Notes: generated by a model from the letters alone, not told the origin. 64,000 nt of DNA from CAWKOH01 sp963851245 (GCA_963851245.1 CAWKOH010000001.1:310001-374000); one strand, 5' to 3'; shown: positions 1-8,749, numbered from the stretch's first letter. Numbers and translations are program-made.

Positions 1-349
1 ACACGAACGTCCTGGCTCGGTTGCAGTGCGCCAACAGGCGGGCCGTGCCCTGGGTGTTGACCTCGAAGGTTCGCGCCATGTCCCGCTCGGATGCCATAGG
101 GATCAGCGAAGCGGCATGGAACACATAATCGAAGTCGGCCGGGAGGTCGTCCAAGGTGTCGACACCGATGTCTTTGGCCACGGCCCGTATCCCGGCCGCT
201 TCCACCTCGCCTCTAGCAGCCGGATCGGAGAAGCGGGCCAACCCCCAAACCTCGTTGTCGGCGGCCAGGCCCCTCGCCAGCGGCCATCCGAGATTGCCCG
301 TCGGCCCGGTAACCAGCACCTTGGCTCCCGATATGTACCCGTCGTTCAT
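1..349 (-). CDS. NAD-dependent epimerase/dehydratase, partial (runs off left edge)
   Basis: The first 116 residues of an extended SDR (NAD-dependent epimerase/dehydratase family) can be read from the ATG at 349. The Rossmann motif TGPTGNLG lies at residues 14-21. The signatures NEVWGLARFSDP and FEVNTQGT are shared with the complete paralogues at 5816-6724 and 14223-15152. The YxxxK catalytic motif lies outside the window. The gene is divergent from the amidohydrolase at 441 across a 91-bp gap with a promoter-like sequence and a copy of the 14-bp motif. Substrate unknown. Confidence 0.88.
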   Translation of the reverse strand, partial: MNDGYISGAKVLVTGPTGNLGWPLARGLAADNEVWGLARFSDPAARGEVEAAGIRAVAKDIGVDTLDDLPADFDYVFHAASLIPMASERDMARTFEVNTQGTARLLAHCNRARTFV

Positions 350-367
350 AAGCGGCGTCTTTCCGGC

Positions 368-396
368 TTGTGAAAGTGACGATACACGGTTATCAT
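368..396 (+). promoter_or_regulatory. Predicted sigma70-type promoter for the amidohydrolase at 441
   Basis: TTGTGA at 368-373 and TATCAT at 391-396 are separated by 17 bp, a good -35/-10 pair. Transcription would start near 402, leaving a leader of about 40 nt that carries the AAGGAGGG ribosome site before the ATG at 441. The candidate operator at 382-395 overlaps the -10 element. Confidence 0.5.
382..395 (-). promoter_or_regulatory. Candidate operator, TGAYA-N4-TGTCT motif (degenerate copy)
   Basis: Read on the minus strand this is TGATAACCGTGTAT. It overlaps the -10 of the predicted promoter and sits between divergent epimerase and amidohydrolase genes. It is one of the weaker matches, because the right half-site is degenerate, but its context matches the better site at 38431. 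Confidence 0.4.
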
Positions 397-440
397 GTTT
401 GTTCAAAGGGTGAGCCGTCACTCGCAAGGAGGGACCTGCT

Positions 441-1643
441 ATGTCTTCCCGTTTGGGCTTCCCGGTCTTCGACGCCGACAACCATCTCTACGAGACTCGT
501 GATGCCCTCACGAAGTACCTCCCCGACCCCTACAAGGGCGCCATCGACTACGTCGACTTTCACGGCCGGACCAAGATAATGGTCCGGGGCCACATCAGCG
601 ACTACATCCCGAACCCGACCTTCGATCGAGTGGGACGGCCCGGGGCCCAGGAGGAGTACTTCAAGCACGGAAATCCCGAGGGCAAGAGCTACCGCGAGAT
701 CATCGGGCGGGGCATCGACTGCCCGCCGGCGTTCCGCAATGCCCCGGCCCGGCTCCAGCTCCTCGACGAGCAGGACATCGACTACGCCATCATGCTGCCC
801 ACGCTGGCCAGCCTGGTCGAGGAGCGGATGAAGGACGACCCGGATCTCTGCGCCGCAGCCATCCATGCCCTGAACCTCTGGATGCGGGACGAATGGCCGT
901 TCACCTACGAGAACCGCATCTTTTCCACCCCTATCATCACCCCGGGAAAGGTCGATAACGCCATCTCCGAGCTCGAGTGGCTCCTGAGTGAGGGAGCCCG
1001 GGTGGTCCTCATGCGCCCGGCCCCGGCCTGGGGTTACCGCGGGCCCCGGTCGTTCGCCCTACCGGAATTCGATCCCTACTGGAAGCTGGTCCAGGAATCG
1101 GGGATCCTGGTCGTCATCCACGCCTCTGATTCGGGCTACGTGCGCTACGTCAACGAGTGGAACGGCATCAACAGCGAGGCCCAGGCCTTTGCCCAGCCCT
1201 CCCCCTTCGGCCAGACCTTGAACAACGACCACCGCGACATCCAGGACGCCGTAGCTTCACTGATCTGTCACGGCACCGTCGCCAGATTCCCGAAGCTGCG
1301 GATCGCACTCATAGAGAACGGGGCCGGCTGGGTGCCGGGGCTGCTCCACCGATTGGACCACACCTGGGCGCAGATGCCGCAGGCCTTCGCCGAGAGGCCC
1401 TCGGAGACGTTCAAGAAGAACTTCTGGATGCATCCCTTCCACGAGGAAGATCCCCGGGACCTGATCAAGCTGCTGGGGGCCGACCACGTCATATTCGGCT
1501 CGGACTACCCCCACATCGAGGGGTTGGCCGACCCTGTCTCCTGGGCCGATGAAGTCTCCGGCCTCGACGATGCGACCCTCCGGAAGGTGATGGGGGGCAA
1601 CATGATGGACCTCCTGGGCATTTCCGCTCCGGTTCCCGCCTGA
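441..1643 (+). CDS. Amidohydrolase family 2 (ACMSD-like TIM-barrel hydrolase)
   Basis: A 400-residue predicted metal-dependent hydrolase of the amidohydrolase_2 family, which contains decarboxylases and C-C or C-N hydrolases. The N-terminal metal motif is DADNH at residues 11-15, where the usual HxH reads NxH or DxH. HASDSGY lies near residue 215 and the conserved GSDYPH near 353. The ATG follows a strong AAGGAGGG ribosome site. It is closely similar along its length to 12878-14068, sharing the opening pattern FPVFDADNHLYE. No signal peptide is seen, so it is probably cytosolic. The reaction is not assignable; the neighbourhood suggests opening or decarboxylating a catabolic intermediate. Confidence 0.9.
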   Translation: MSSRLGFPVFDADNHLYETRDALTKYLPDPYKGAIDYVDFHGRTKIMVRGHISDYIPNPTFDRVGRPGAQEEYFKHGNPEGKSYREIIGRGIDCPPAFRNAPARLQLLDEQDIDYAIMLPTLASLVEERMKDDPDLCAAAIHALNLWMRDEWPFTYENRIFSTPIITPGKVDNAISELEWLLSEGARVVLMRPAPAWGYRGPRSFALPEFDPYWKLVQESGILVVIHASDSGYVRYVNEWNGINSEAQAFAQPSPFGQTLNNDHRDIQDAVASLICHGTVARFPKLRIALIENGAGWVPGLLHRLDHTWAQMPQAFAERPSETFKKNFWMHPFHEEDPRDLIKLLGADHVIFGSDYPHIEGLADPVSWADEVSGLDDATLRKVMGGNMMDLLGISAPVPA

Positions 1644-1656
1644 CTGTCTTCGACCG

Positions 1657-1678
1657 CGCCGGCGGGTCCTGGCCGGCG
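1657..1678. terminator. GC-rich hairpin between convergent genes
   Basis: A 7-bp stem (CGCCGGC at 1657-1663 with GCCGGCG at 1672-1678) and an 8-nt loop lie in the short gap between the convergent stops at 1643 and 1680. There is no T-tract on either side, so this is only a candidate bidirectional terminator. Confidence 0.4.
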
Positions 1679-1679
1679 T

Positions 1680-3392
1680 CTAGCGGGTGGCCACGGTCTC
1701 AGTGTCGCGGCCTGACCGGAGCACCTTCCCCGGCAGGTCGCCAGTGGTGCGGCCGTCCACCACGGTGGGCCGGCCGTTGACGAACACCCGGTGGACCCCG
1801 GCTGATTCAGACACCAACCGGAGGCTTTGGCCGGGCAGGTCGTAGACCCGCCGGGGCGGACCGCTGTCTACCGTGTCGGGGTCGAAGACGACCACATCGG
1901 CCCAGGCGCCGGCCTTGAGGCGGCCCCGTCCGATAAGGCCGAACAGCCGGGCCGGGGCATCCGTCATGAGGTGGATGGCTCGTTCGAGCGAGACCAGCCG
2001 CCGTCCCCGCAAAGTATCGCCGAGGAAGCGAGTTGGGTAAAGGGAGCCGAGCATGCGGTCCAGGTGGGCGCCGGCATCTGAGCCTCCTAGCAGGACGTCG
2101 GGCTTTTCCCACAGGGCCCGCCGCGCCATCCAATCGGCAGCGGAATCCGCACCGGGTAAAGGCCAGAGCACCGTGCGGTAGCCGTCCGCGGCTGCGATCT
2201 CGACGAGCGCCTCGGCCGGGTCGAGGCCCATCTCAGCGGCGATCTCGGTTGTCAATCTGTTTTCATAGCGCTTGTTCGCTGGCGCCACGGTGTCGCCGAT
2301 CCGGTAGTTCGAGAAGTCGGCCAGCCGCTCGAAGACGGTGCCTTTGGCCGAGCGGACCATCTCCTCGCGGACCAGTGGGTCGCGGAGCTTGGCGGTCTTC
2401 TCCTCCAAGGGCAGGGAGAGGACTTCCTGCCACCCTGGTATCAGCCAGAGAGCACAGAACGAGCCGAGGCTCATGTTGTTGTCGGCGAAGACCGGCATGG
2501 TGAGTGCGACCACTCGGCCGCCGAGCTCCCGGGCCCGCCGGGATGGGCGCAGCTGGCCTGCGGTGCGCTCGTCCTCTCCGGCCGCGATCGTCAGCACGTT
2601 CCAGTTCAAAGGGCGGTTGGCCTGCGCGCTCATCCCGGCCAGCAACTCGACCTCCTGGTCGCTGAAACCCTGCAAGCATCCTTCGACGATGGCCTCCAGG
2701 GTGGTGCCCGGATACTCGCCTACCACCCGGCACAGTCGGAGCACCTCTTCCTCCGAAGCGGCCCGGCTCGGAACCGGACAGCCGTCCCCGTCGTTGTGGG
2801 TGGACGATCGCGACGTGGAAAAGCCCAGCCCTCCCGCCTCGAGCGAGTGCCGTAGTAGCCGCTCTATCTCATCGAGCTCGGCGGGATTCGACGGGCGCTC
2901 CGTCGCGGCGGCACCGAGCACGTACCGGCGCAGCGCGCAGTGGCCGACCAGGAACCCGGCATTCACACCGATGCGTCCTTCCAGCCCATCGAGGTACTGA
3001 CCGAAGTTCTCCCACGACCAGTCGACGCCGCTCTCGAGTGCTTCTAGAGGCATGCCCTCCACCTTGGCCATCATGCGACGGGTGTAGTCCGCATCGGGGG
3101 CCTTGAGCGGAGCAAGGGTGAACCCACAGTTGCCACCAACCACAGACGTCACGCCGTGCCAGGAGGAGGGCGTGGCATACCCGTCCCAGTAGAGCTGGGC
3201 GTCGTAGTGGGTGTGCGGATCGATAAAACCGGGGGCAACGACCAGACCGGCGGCATCGATCGTCTGGTGGGCCGCACCGTCCACCTCGCCGACCGCCGCG
3301 ATGTGCTCGCCCCGGATGCCCACGTCCCCCCGAACGGCCTCCCGGTCGCTGCCGTCGACGATCGTTCCGCCCTTTATGAGGTAATCGAGCAT
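1680..3392 (-). CDS. D-aminoacylase-like amidohydrolase (amidohydrolase 3), copy 1
   Basis: A 570-residue protein of the N-acyl-D-amino-acid deacylase/dihydroorotase-like amidohydrolase superfamily. It opens with the beta-sandwich start LIKGGTIVDG. The HxH metal motif is in DPHTHYDAQ (His60, His62), GGNCGFTLAP lies near 88, and the metal-binding Asp is in GGSDAGAHLDR near 437. A second beta-sandwich segment (ADVVVFDPDTVDSG) sits at the C-terminus. Its paralogue at 46289-48001 has exactly the same length and aligns without visible gaps. True D-amino acid specificity is not established; in this catabolic setting it may cleave another cyclic or acylated substrate. A strong copy of the 14-bp motif lies 53 bp upstream. 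Confidence 0.9.
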   Translation of the reverse strand: MLDYLIKGGTIVDGSDREAVRGDVGIRGEHIAAVGEVDGAAHQTIDAAGLVVAPGFIDPHTHYDAQLYWDGYATPSSWHGVTSVVGGNCGFTLAPLKAPDADYTRRMMAKVEGMPLEALESGVDWSWENFGQYLDGLEGRIGVNAGFLVGHCALRRYVLGAAATERPSNPAELDEIERLLRHSLEAGGLGFSTSRSSTHNDGDGCPVPSRAASEEEVLRLCRVVGEYPGTTLEAIVEGCLQGFSDQEVELLAGMSAQANRPLNWNVLTIAAGEDERTAGQLRPSRRARELGGRVVALTMPVFADNNMSLGSFCALWLIPGWQEVLSLPLEEKTAKLRDPLVREEMVRSAKGTVFERLADFSNYRIGDTVAPANKRYENRLTTEIAAEMGLDPAEALVEIAAADGYRTVLWPLPGADSAADWMARRALWEKPDVLLGGSDAGAHLDRMLGSLYPTRFLGDTLRGRRLVSLERAIHLMTDAPARLFGLIGRGRLKAGAWADVVVFDPDTVDSGPPRRVYDLPGQSLRLVSESAGVHRVFVNGRPTVVDGRTTGDLPGKVLRSGRDTETVATR

Positions 3393-3444
3393 GCTGCCTC
3401 CGGATCACTCATGTTCGGGATGCCGAACGGAAGCTACCAATATC

Positions 3445-3458
3445 TGACAGTTCTGTCT
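3445..3458 (+). promoter_or_regulatory. Candidate operator, TGAYA-N4-TGTCT motif
   Basis: TGACAGTTCTGTCT is a full match. It is in the 77-bp gap upstream of the minus-strand amidohydrolase that starts at 3392 and just beyond the stop of the ACAD at 3470. Confidence 0.65.
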
Positions 3459-3469
3459 ATTGGCGCCGT

Positions 3470-4642
3470 TCAGCCGGCGCCGCGGCTGCGCGGCAGCCCG
3501 AGGCCGCGCTCGGCGATGATGCTGCGGTGTATCTCGCTTGTCCCGGCGTAGATGCGAGTCACCTGACTGTGGCGGAAGGCGTGTTCGAGTACACCCAGGC
3601 CTGAAGGGCGGTGGCCTCCGCCCTGCTCAAGACCGGCCGGCCCGAACACCTGGAGGAGTTGGGCGCTGGCCCGGGCCAGGGCCTCCGACGAGTACATCTT
3701 GACCATAGATCCCTCGCCTGTGATTCTCTGGCCGTTGGCGGCCATCCAGCCCGCTCGGAGCCCAAGCAGATCAGAGACCTCGGCGTCGATGGCTATCCGA
3801 GCCAGGCGCTCCCGTACCGCCGCGTCATCGATCAGCCGCGAGCCATCGGCAATGGGTTGCGACGCCTCCTCCGCCGCCACTCTGACGAGGCGGGCGATCT
3901 CCGGACCGTAGTTGACAGCGTGCTCGAAGTTGAGGGCGCTGGTCAGCACGTTCCATCCCCCGTCGACCTCCCCTACCCGGCAAGAGTCGGGCGCCCGAAC
4001 GTCTTCGTAGCTGGTGATGTTGGTGCGCTCGCCGCCCAGCGTCTTGATCTCCGAGACCGAGACCCCCGGGGTGCTCATGGGGATCAGGAACATGGTCAGG
4101 CCCTTGTGTTTCTTGACCTCCATGTTGGTCCGGGTCAGCAGGAAGACGTAGTCGGCAACCTGCGCTAACGAGGTGAACATCTTCTCCCCATTGACCACCC
4201 ACTCATCGCCGTCGCGGACGGCCCGGGTTCGGGCCGCGGCCACGTCCGAACCGCTGTCGGCTTCGCTGTATCCCAGGCAGACCTGGATCTCACCGCGAAC
4301 CATGCCGGGCAGCACCTTCTGCTTATGGTCGGGCGTGCCCCAGATGCGCAGCGTGTTGGCGACGAGCATCGTCGTGCTGATCGCGGCGGTGGGCGCTTCG
4401 GCCGCTGACAGCTCCTGGCTGATTACCACCTGCTCCAGCCATGAGCGGCCCCCTCCGCCATCCTCGACGGGCCAGCCAGGCGCAATCCAGCCCCTCGCGC
4501 CCAGGGCCTCGGCGAAGGCGCGGTCGTGGTGGGTGCCCGTCTTCTCCATCCGCTCGTGGATGCCGGGGTCGAGATGGTCGTCCAGAAATGACCGGACCTC
4601 CGAGCGCAGCGCTTCTGCTTCGGGACCTAGGTCGAAGTTCAT
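3470..4642 (-). CDS. Acyl-CoA dehydrogenase
   Basis: A 390-residue FAD-dependent ACAD predicted to make an alpha,beta-double bond in an acyl-CoA. It has the N-terminal helical domain, the middle-domain segment CLGYSEADSGSD, and the C-terminal FAD-contact segment IYAGTSEIHRSIIAERGLGLP. The ATG at 4642 gives the sequence MNFDLGPEAEAL; a TTG at 4651 in frame is less likely. A copy of the 14-bp motif ends only 3 nt upstream of this ATG. It is divergent from the alcohol dehydrogenase at 4726. Chain length specificity cannot be read. Confidence 0.92.
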   Translation of the reverse strand: MNFDLGPEAEALRSEVRSFLDDHLDPGIHERMEKTGTHHDRAFAEALGARGWIAPGWPVEDGGGGRSWLEQVVISQELSAAEAPTAAISTTMLVANTLRIWGTPDHKQKVLPGMVRGEIQVCLGYSEADSGSDVAAARTRAVRDGDEWVVNGEKMFTSLAQVADYVFLLTRTNMEVKKHKGLTMFLIPMSTPGVSVSEIKTLGGERTNITSYEDVRAPDSCRVGEVDGGWNVLTSALNFEHAVNYGPEIARLVRVAAEEASQPIADGSRLIDDAAVRERLARIAIDAEVSDLLGLRAGWMAANGQRITGEGSMVKMYSSEALARASAQLLQVFGPAGLEQGGGHRPSGLGVLEHAFRHSQVTRIYAGTSEIHRSIIAERGLGLPRSRGAG

Positions 4643-4645
4643 GCG

Positions 4646-4659
4646 AGACAAAACTATCA
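4646..4659 (-). promoter_or_regulatory. Candidate operator, TGAYA-N4-TGTCT motif at a start codon
   Basis: Read towards the ACAD this is TGATAGTTTTGTCT followed by CGC and the ATG at 4642. The TAGTTT inside it could be the -10 of a leaderless transcript. The site at 37358 has the same spacing to its start codon. Confidence 0.6.
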
Positions 4660-4725
4660 GTTAGCTTTGATCGAGATCGGGGCCGAGGTCAGGTTCCCGT
4701 CCGACCATTCCTCCGGAGGAGTCAA

Positions 4726-5805
4726 ATGCAAGGCATCGTGTGGACCGGCCGCCTCGAAGTTCGGGACGACGTCGAGGTTCGGCCGCCCGGCGACCGGGAG
4801 GTGAAGGTCCGGATCGTGAACGCCGGCCTGTGCCACAGCGACGTCTCGGTCTTGAACGGCACTATCCCCTTCCCCACCCCCGTCGTGCTCGGGCACGAGG
4901 GTGCAGGCGTGGTCGAAGAGGTGGGTCGGGGCGTGACGAGCGTGGCCCCCGGTGATCACGTCGTCCTCACGACCCTCGGCAACTGCGGTCAGTGCGAGGC
5001 GTGCGATCGAGGGCTGCCCACCCACTGTCGCCAGTCCGTCGGAGGGGGAGCTGGAGCCGGGCGATTCACCGTAGGGGGCGGCGATGCCTTCCAGTTCGCC
5101 AACGCCGGAGTCTTCAGCCAGCAGACGGTCGTGTGGGAGACCCAGTGCATTTCCATCGACCGCAGCGTCCCCCTGGAATCGGCCTGCCTCATCGGCTGCG
5201 CCGTGCTGACGGGAACCGGAGCCGTGCTCAACCGGGCCCGGGTGCAGCCGGGCCAGACGGTGGCGGTCATCGGCGCGGGTGGGATCGGTCAGTCGGTTAT
5301 CCAAGGGGCTCGTCTGTCCTCCGCCAGCCGCATCGTCGTCATCGACTCCAACCCGGCCAAGGAGGAGGCCGCCAGGCTGATGGGCGCGACCGATTTCATC
5401 GACGCGTCAGCGACGGGCGACACCGTGGCCGCCCTCCGCGAGCTGGGGCTGCCGAACGGCGTCGACTGCGCCTTCGAGTGCGTGGGGCATCCGGCTCTGA
5501 TACGGCAGGCCATCGACATGCTCGACTGGGGCGGTTCGTGCGTGATGCTCGGAGTACCGAAGCTGGGCACGGAGGCCAGCTTCGTCGTGAACAGCATGTA
5601 CAACGACAAGTCGATCATGGGCTGCCGCTATGGATCCGCCCGGCCCCACCACGACATCCGACTGGTGGTGGACTTCTATAAGAGCGGCCGCTTCCTTCTC
5701 GATGAGATGGTCAGCCAGGTCTACGAGCTACGCAATGTCGAGCAAGCCCTTTCCGATCTGGAGAGCGGCAAGCTCAACCGGGCCGTGCTCGACCTGGCCG
5801 GCTGA
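4726..5805 (+). CDS. Zinc-dependent alcohol dehydrogenase (MDR superfamily)
   Basis: A 359-residue medium-chain dehydrogenase. Catalytic-zinc ligands are in GLCHSD (Cys near 38) and GHEGAGVVEEVG. The structural-zinc set is NCGQCEACDRGLPTHC near 89-104. The NAD-binding motif GAGGIG lies near 185. The ATG at 4726 is chosen because of the CTCCGGAGGAG ribosome site; a longer reading from 4441 would run through the divergent ACAD. It is most like actinobacterial class III-type alcohol dehydrogenases. The epimerase at 5816 follows after 10 bp, so the two are probably co-transcribed. Substrate and any mycofactocin dependence are unknown. Confidence 0.92.
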   Translation: MQGIVWTGRLEVRDDVEVRPPGDREVKVRIVNAGLCHSDVSVLNGTIPFPTPVVLGHEGAGVVEEVGRGVTSVAPGDHVVLTTLGNCGQCEACDRGLPTHCRQSVGGGAGAGRFTVGGGDAFQFANAGVFSQQTVVWETQCISIDRSVPLESACLIGCAVLTGTGAVLNRARVQPGQTVAVIGAGGIGQSVIQGARLSSASRIVVIDSNPAKEEAARLMGATDFIDASATGDTVAALRELGLPNGVDCAFECVGHPALIRQAIDMLDWGGSCVMLGVPKLGTEASFVVNSMYNDKSIMGCRYGSARPHHDIRLVVDFYKSGRFLLDEMVSQVYELRNVEQALSDLESGKLNRAVLDLAG

Positions 5806-5815
5806 CCCCGGACAA

Positions 5816-6724
5816 GTGGTCGAAGGAGAGAAGATCCTCGTAACGGGGCCGGCCGGGCATCTCACCTGGCCTATAGTCCGCCGGCTCGCCCCGAACAACG
5901 AAGTCTGGGGTCTCGCTCGCTTCACCGATCCCGAAAGCCGGGCCCGGCTCGAAGGAATCGGCGTCACCTGCGTGGCCAAGGACCTGGCCACCGATAACTT
6001 GAGCGACCTGCCCGGCGACTTCGACCGCGTGTTCCACGCCGGCGCCATGGTGGCCATGTCGTCGGAAGAGGACATGGCCTACACGTTCGAGGTCAACGTG
6101 GAAGGCACCGGAAGATTGCTCGAGCACTGCCGGGCGGCCAAGACGTTCGTCTTCTGCTCCACCGGCGGGGTCTACGCCAAGCAGACCCGACCCGTTCGCG
6201 AAGACGACGACTACGGCGCTCCCATCCCGGCGTACAGCCTGTCGAAGATATCAGCCGAACAGCTGGTGAAGTTCCTGGCGCCTCGGCTCGGGGTGCCCAC
6301 CATCATTCTGAGGATCGGAGCCGTCTACGGCCCGGACGCCAGCGGGCCTCTGGTCCGGATTCGCCGAATGCTGCGGGGGAAGGAAGTGTGGGTCAACCCC
6401 GAGGAGCCGCGCCAGGGCTCCGTCATGTGGGTCGACGACGCCGTGCGCCTGGCCATCGTGGCGCTGGAGAAAGGTCAAGTACCGCCGGTGACGGTCAACT
6501 TCTCGGGAGACGACCCGGTCAGCATCGAGGAGTACTGCGAGTACACCGGCGGGCTCCTCGGCGTGAAGCCCACTTTCCGCTACACCGACGAGACCTACCC
6601 GGCCAACCAGATGGACACTTCCCTGATGCACGAGGTGCTCGGGACCTGCGAGGTCGGCTGGCACGAAGGGTTCCGGCGCCTGGTCGAGCATTGTTTTCCG
6701 GACCGGTTCACCTCCAGTACCTGA
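5816..6724 (+). CDS. NAD-dependent epimerase/dehydratase
   Basis: A 302-residue extended SDR. The N-terminal nucleotide motif is TGPAGHLT, where the third glycine of GxxGxxG is replaced by Thr; the paralogues keep Gly. The active-site YxxxK is YSLSK near residue 140. The GTG at 5816 is used, 10 bp after the alcohol dehydrogenase stop; an in-frame ATG upstream lies inside that gene. It resembles the proteins at 1-349 and 14223-15152 in its opening and in the NEVWGLARF segment. Likely role: NAD(P)-dependent oxidation or reduction of a hydroxy or keto intermediate. Confidence 0.88.
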   Translation: MVEGEKILVTGPAGHLTWPIVRRLAPNNEVWGLARFTDPESRARLEGIGVTCVAKDLATDNLSDLPGDFDRVFHAGAMVAMSSEEDMAYTFEVNVEGTGRLLEHCRAAKTFVFCSTGGVYAKQTRPVREDDDYGAPIPAYSLSKISAEQLVKFLAPRLGVPTIILRIGAVYGPDASGPLVRIRRMLRGKEVWVNPEEPRQGSVMWVDDAVRLAIVALEKGQVPPVTVNFSGDDPVSIEEYCEYTGGLLGVKPTFRYTDETYPANQMDTSLMHEVLGTCEVGWHEGFRRLVEHCFPDRFTSST

Positions 6725-6767
6725 AGTCGGATCGGTACATGGCGAGATTCGGGCTCTTTCAAACGTG

Positions 6768-6809
6768 GGGCGGGTATGCCGGGAGCCACAAAGGTGTCGG
6801 TACTCGCCC
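6768..6809. terminator. Weak hairpin between convergent genes
   Basis: GGGCGGGTA (6768-6776) can pair with TACTCGCCC (6801-6809) with one G-T pair and a 24-nt loop. It lies between the epimerase and the minus-strand CoxS-like gene. There is no T-tract, so it is only a weak terminator candidate. Confidence 0.25.
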
Positions 6810-6843
6810 TCAACTCCAGAGTCGGCCCGGTGGCGTGACTCCA

Positions 6844-7320
6844 CTACACACTGGCGCGGTCGCGCAACTGTTTGACCGCCTTGATGATTCCCTGGTAACC
6901 GGTACACCTGCACAGGTTGCCCGACAGGCCCTCCCGGATCTCTTCGTCAGTCGGGCTCGGATGGTCACGCAGGAAAGCCGTCACCGAGACGATGAAGCCG
7001 GGGGTGCAGAAACCGCACTGCAAGCCGTGGCAATCTCTGAACGCGGCCTGGACGTCGGAGAGCCCGCCGTCAGTCGCAGTCAAGCCTTCGATGGTGGTGA
7101 CATCCCCACCTTGAGCTTGAACGGCGAACATCAAGCACGACCGCACCGCCTCGCCCTCGAACAGCACCGTACACGCCCCGCATACACCGTGCTCGCAGCC
7201 AAGGTGGGTCCCGGTGAGATTGCACCGCTCCCGCAGGAAATCAGCGAGCGTCAAGCGGGGCTCGACACTGGCCCTGCGCAAGACACCGTTGACCGTGACC
7301 TCGATCGGCACCTCAGCCAT
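6844..7320 (-). CDS. Orphan (2Fe-2S) small subunit of xanthine/CO dehydrogenase family
   Basis: A 158-residue protein with the two iron-sulfur domains of CoxS/XdhC-type subunits. The plant-type cluster is CEHGVCGACTVLFEGEAVRSC near 42-62. The second cluster is CGFC near 100 with CRCTG near 134. The ATG at 7320 follows a TGGAGGC site and is preferred over one 11 codons upstream. Family members work with a FAD subunit and a molybdopterin large subunit, but neither is adjacent: the flanks are an epimerase and ACADs. It may pair with subunits elsewhere in the genome. Confidence 0.92.
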   Translation of the reverse strand: MAEVPIEVTVNGVLRRASVEPRLTLADFLRERCNLTGTHLGCEHGVCGACTVLFEGEAVRSCLMFAVQAQGGDVTTIEGLTATDGGLSDVQAAFRDCHGLQCGFCTPGFIVSVTAFLRDHPSPTDEEIREGLSGNLCRCTGYQGIIKAVKQLRDRASV

Positions 7321-7516
7321 AAATCGCCTCCAGTAATGAAGCCATCCGAACATATGCCACGGTGGCGGCTAGACCAGCTTTCCCGTGGCGACGACCAAGC
7401 TCCTCGATATCGAAACCTCGCCGCATCCTGCCGGGAGGTTATTTCGACGCCGTGACTATATTGAATGAGTCGCTGTCTCGCAGTCATCTCCGAAGTTGCG
7501 GAGCGCGTACTTAAGA

Positions 7517-8749
7517 TCAATTGTGCGGAACCTGATTGAAAGGCACACCTCGGTCGACGGTCGACTCGCGGGGAAGGCCGAGCACCCGTTCGCTCACGTT
7601 GTTGCGCTGGATCTCATCTGTGCCCCCGGCGATGGACTCCTGCCGGCTGTGCAGGAAGCCTTGTGACCAGGTATCGCCTCCCGGTTGGTCCGCTGTCCAG
7701 GTGACCCCGTCGCCACCGGCCAGTTCCAGGGCCAGTTCGGCGCGGCGCTGGATCAGGAAATCGGTACCCAGCTTCAGGAGGCTTCCATAGCCCGGCTCCA
7801 ACTTCCCGCTAGCCATACCGAGGGCCAGCCGGGTGGAAACCAGGTCCTGGACCACCGACTCGGCGTGCAGCTTTACGATCTGGCGGCGCACCCCCGGGTC
7901 CTGGGCCAGCCCCTTCCTGATCGCCAGGGATACCAGGCGGGCCACCCCGCGGTCGGCAGCAGACCGGGCCCCGCCCCGGCCAACCCAGGCATGCTCGATT
8001 TCGAGCAGACCCCGAGCTACCCGCCAGCCTTGATTTTCCTCACCAAGGAGATTGGCTGCCGGTATCACGACGTCGGTAAAGAACTCTTCACAGAACTCCG
8101 CTCCACCGTCGATCTGCTTGATACGGCGGATCTCGATGCCAGGGGACTTCAAATCCACGATGAGGACCGATATGCCGTCGTGCTTGGGGACGTCCCACCG
8201 GGTACGCACTGGACATAGAGCGAAGTCCGACAGATGAGCCCCGGTGCTCCAGGTCTTCTGCCCATTCACGATGAACGAATCCCCGTCCCGCCGGGCGCTT
8301 GTGAGAAGGCCAGCCAGATCGGAACCGCCGCTCGGCTCCGACAGGAACTGCAGCCACAGCTCCTTCCCAGAGAGAATGTTAGGAATGTGATGGATCTTCT
8401 GCTCATGAGTGCCAAAGGTCGCCAGGGTAGCGCCGAGGATGTTGATGGACACGCCGAAATTGATGCCGGGCGTGTCATAGCCGGCTGCCTCCTCCCGGAA
8501 GATGCGCTCGTGCTCAAGGGTCAAGGCTTGGCCGCCGTACTCCCGGGGAAAGGTGAAACCGGCGTAGCCGGCGTCATGTAACTGTCGCTGACGAGCTTTC
8601 AGTTCCGCGAATCGCTCTGAATGGCGGTCGAGGTCCCGGTCGAGATCCGGGTCAGCCGCTCTTGGAATGTTCTCAGCCAGCCAGGCCCGGGCCTGGATGC
8701 GGTACTGATGCAGCTCCGGGCTTTCCGTCGTGTCCTCGTCGTCGACCAC
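7517..8749 (-). CDS. Acyl-CoA dehydrogenase (larger chain of an ACAD pair)
   Basis: A 410-residue ACAD with the full domain set. The FAD/substrate segment is FLSEPSGGSDLAGL and the C-terminal signature is GGTDEIQRNNVSERVLGLPRE. It starts at GTG 8749, 21 bp after the stop of the 374-residue ACAD at 8771. In mycobacterial sterol catabolism, neighbouring large and small FadE chains form alpha2-beta2 enzymes. The layout here suggests the same, but this is inference. Confidence 0.93.
   Translation of the reverse strand: MVDDEDTTESPELHQYRIQARAWLAENIPRAADPDLDRDLDRHSERFAELKARQRQLHDAGYAGFTFPREYGGQALTLEHERIFREEAAGYDTPGINFGVSINILGATLATFGTHEQKIHHIPNILSGKELWLQFLSEPSGGSDLAGLLTSARRDGDSFIVNGQKTWSTGAHLSDFALCPVRTRWDVPKHDGISVLIVDLKSPGIEIRRIKQIDGGAEFCEEFFTDVVIPAANLLGEENQGWRVARGLLEIEHAWVGRGGARSAADRGVARLVSLAIRKGLAQDPGVRRQIVKLHAESVVQDLVSTRLALGMASGKLEPGYGSLLKLGTDFLIQRRAELALELAGGDGVTWTADQPGGDTWSQGFLHSRQESIAGGTDEIQRNNVSERVLGLPRESTVDRGVPFNQVPHN

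Noticed and set aside
393..866. Open frames on the strand opposite to clear genes, here and throughout the window
   Set aside because: High GC produces long antisense frames; they lack ribosome sites and family sequence and are shadows of the real genes.
4441..4725. N-terminal extension of the alcohol dehydrogenase
   Set aside because: It overlaps the divergent ACAD and its promoter, shows no domain sequence, and a strong ribosome site precedes ATG 4726.
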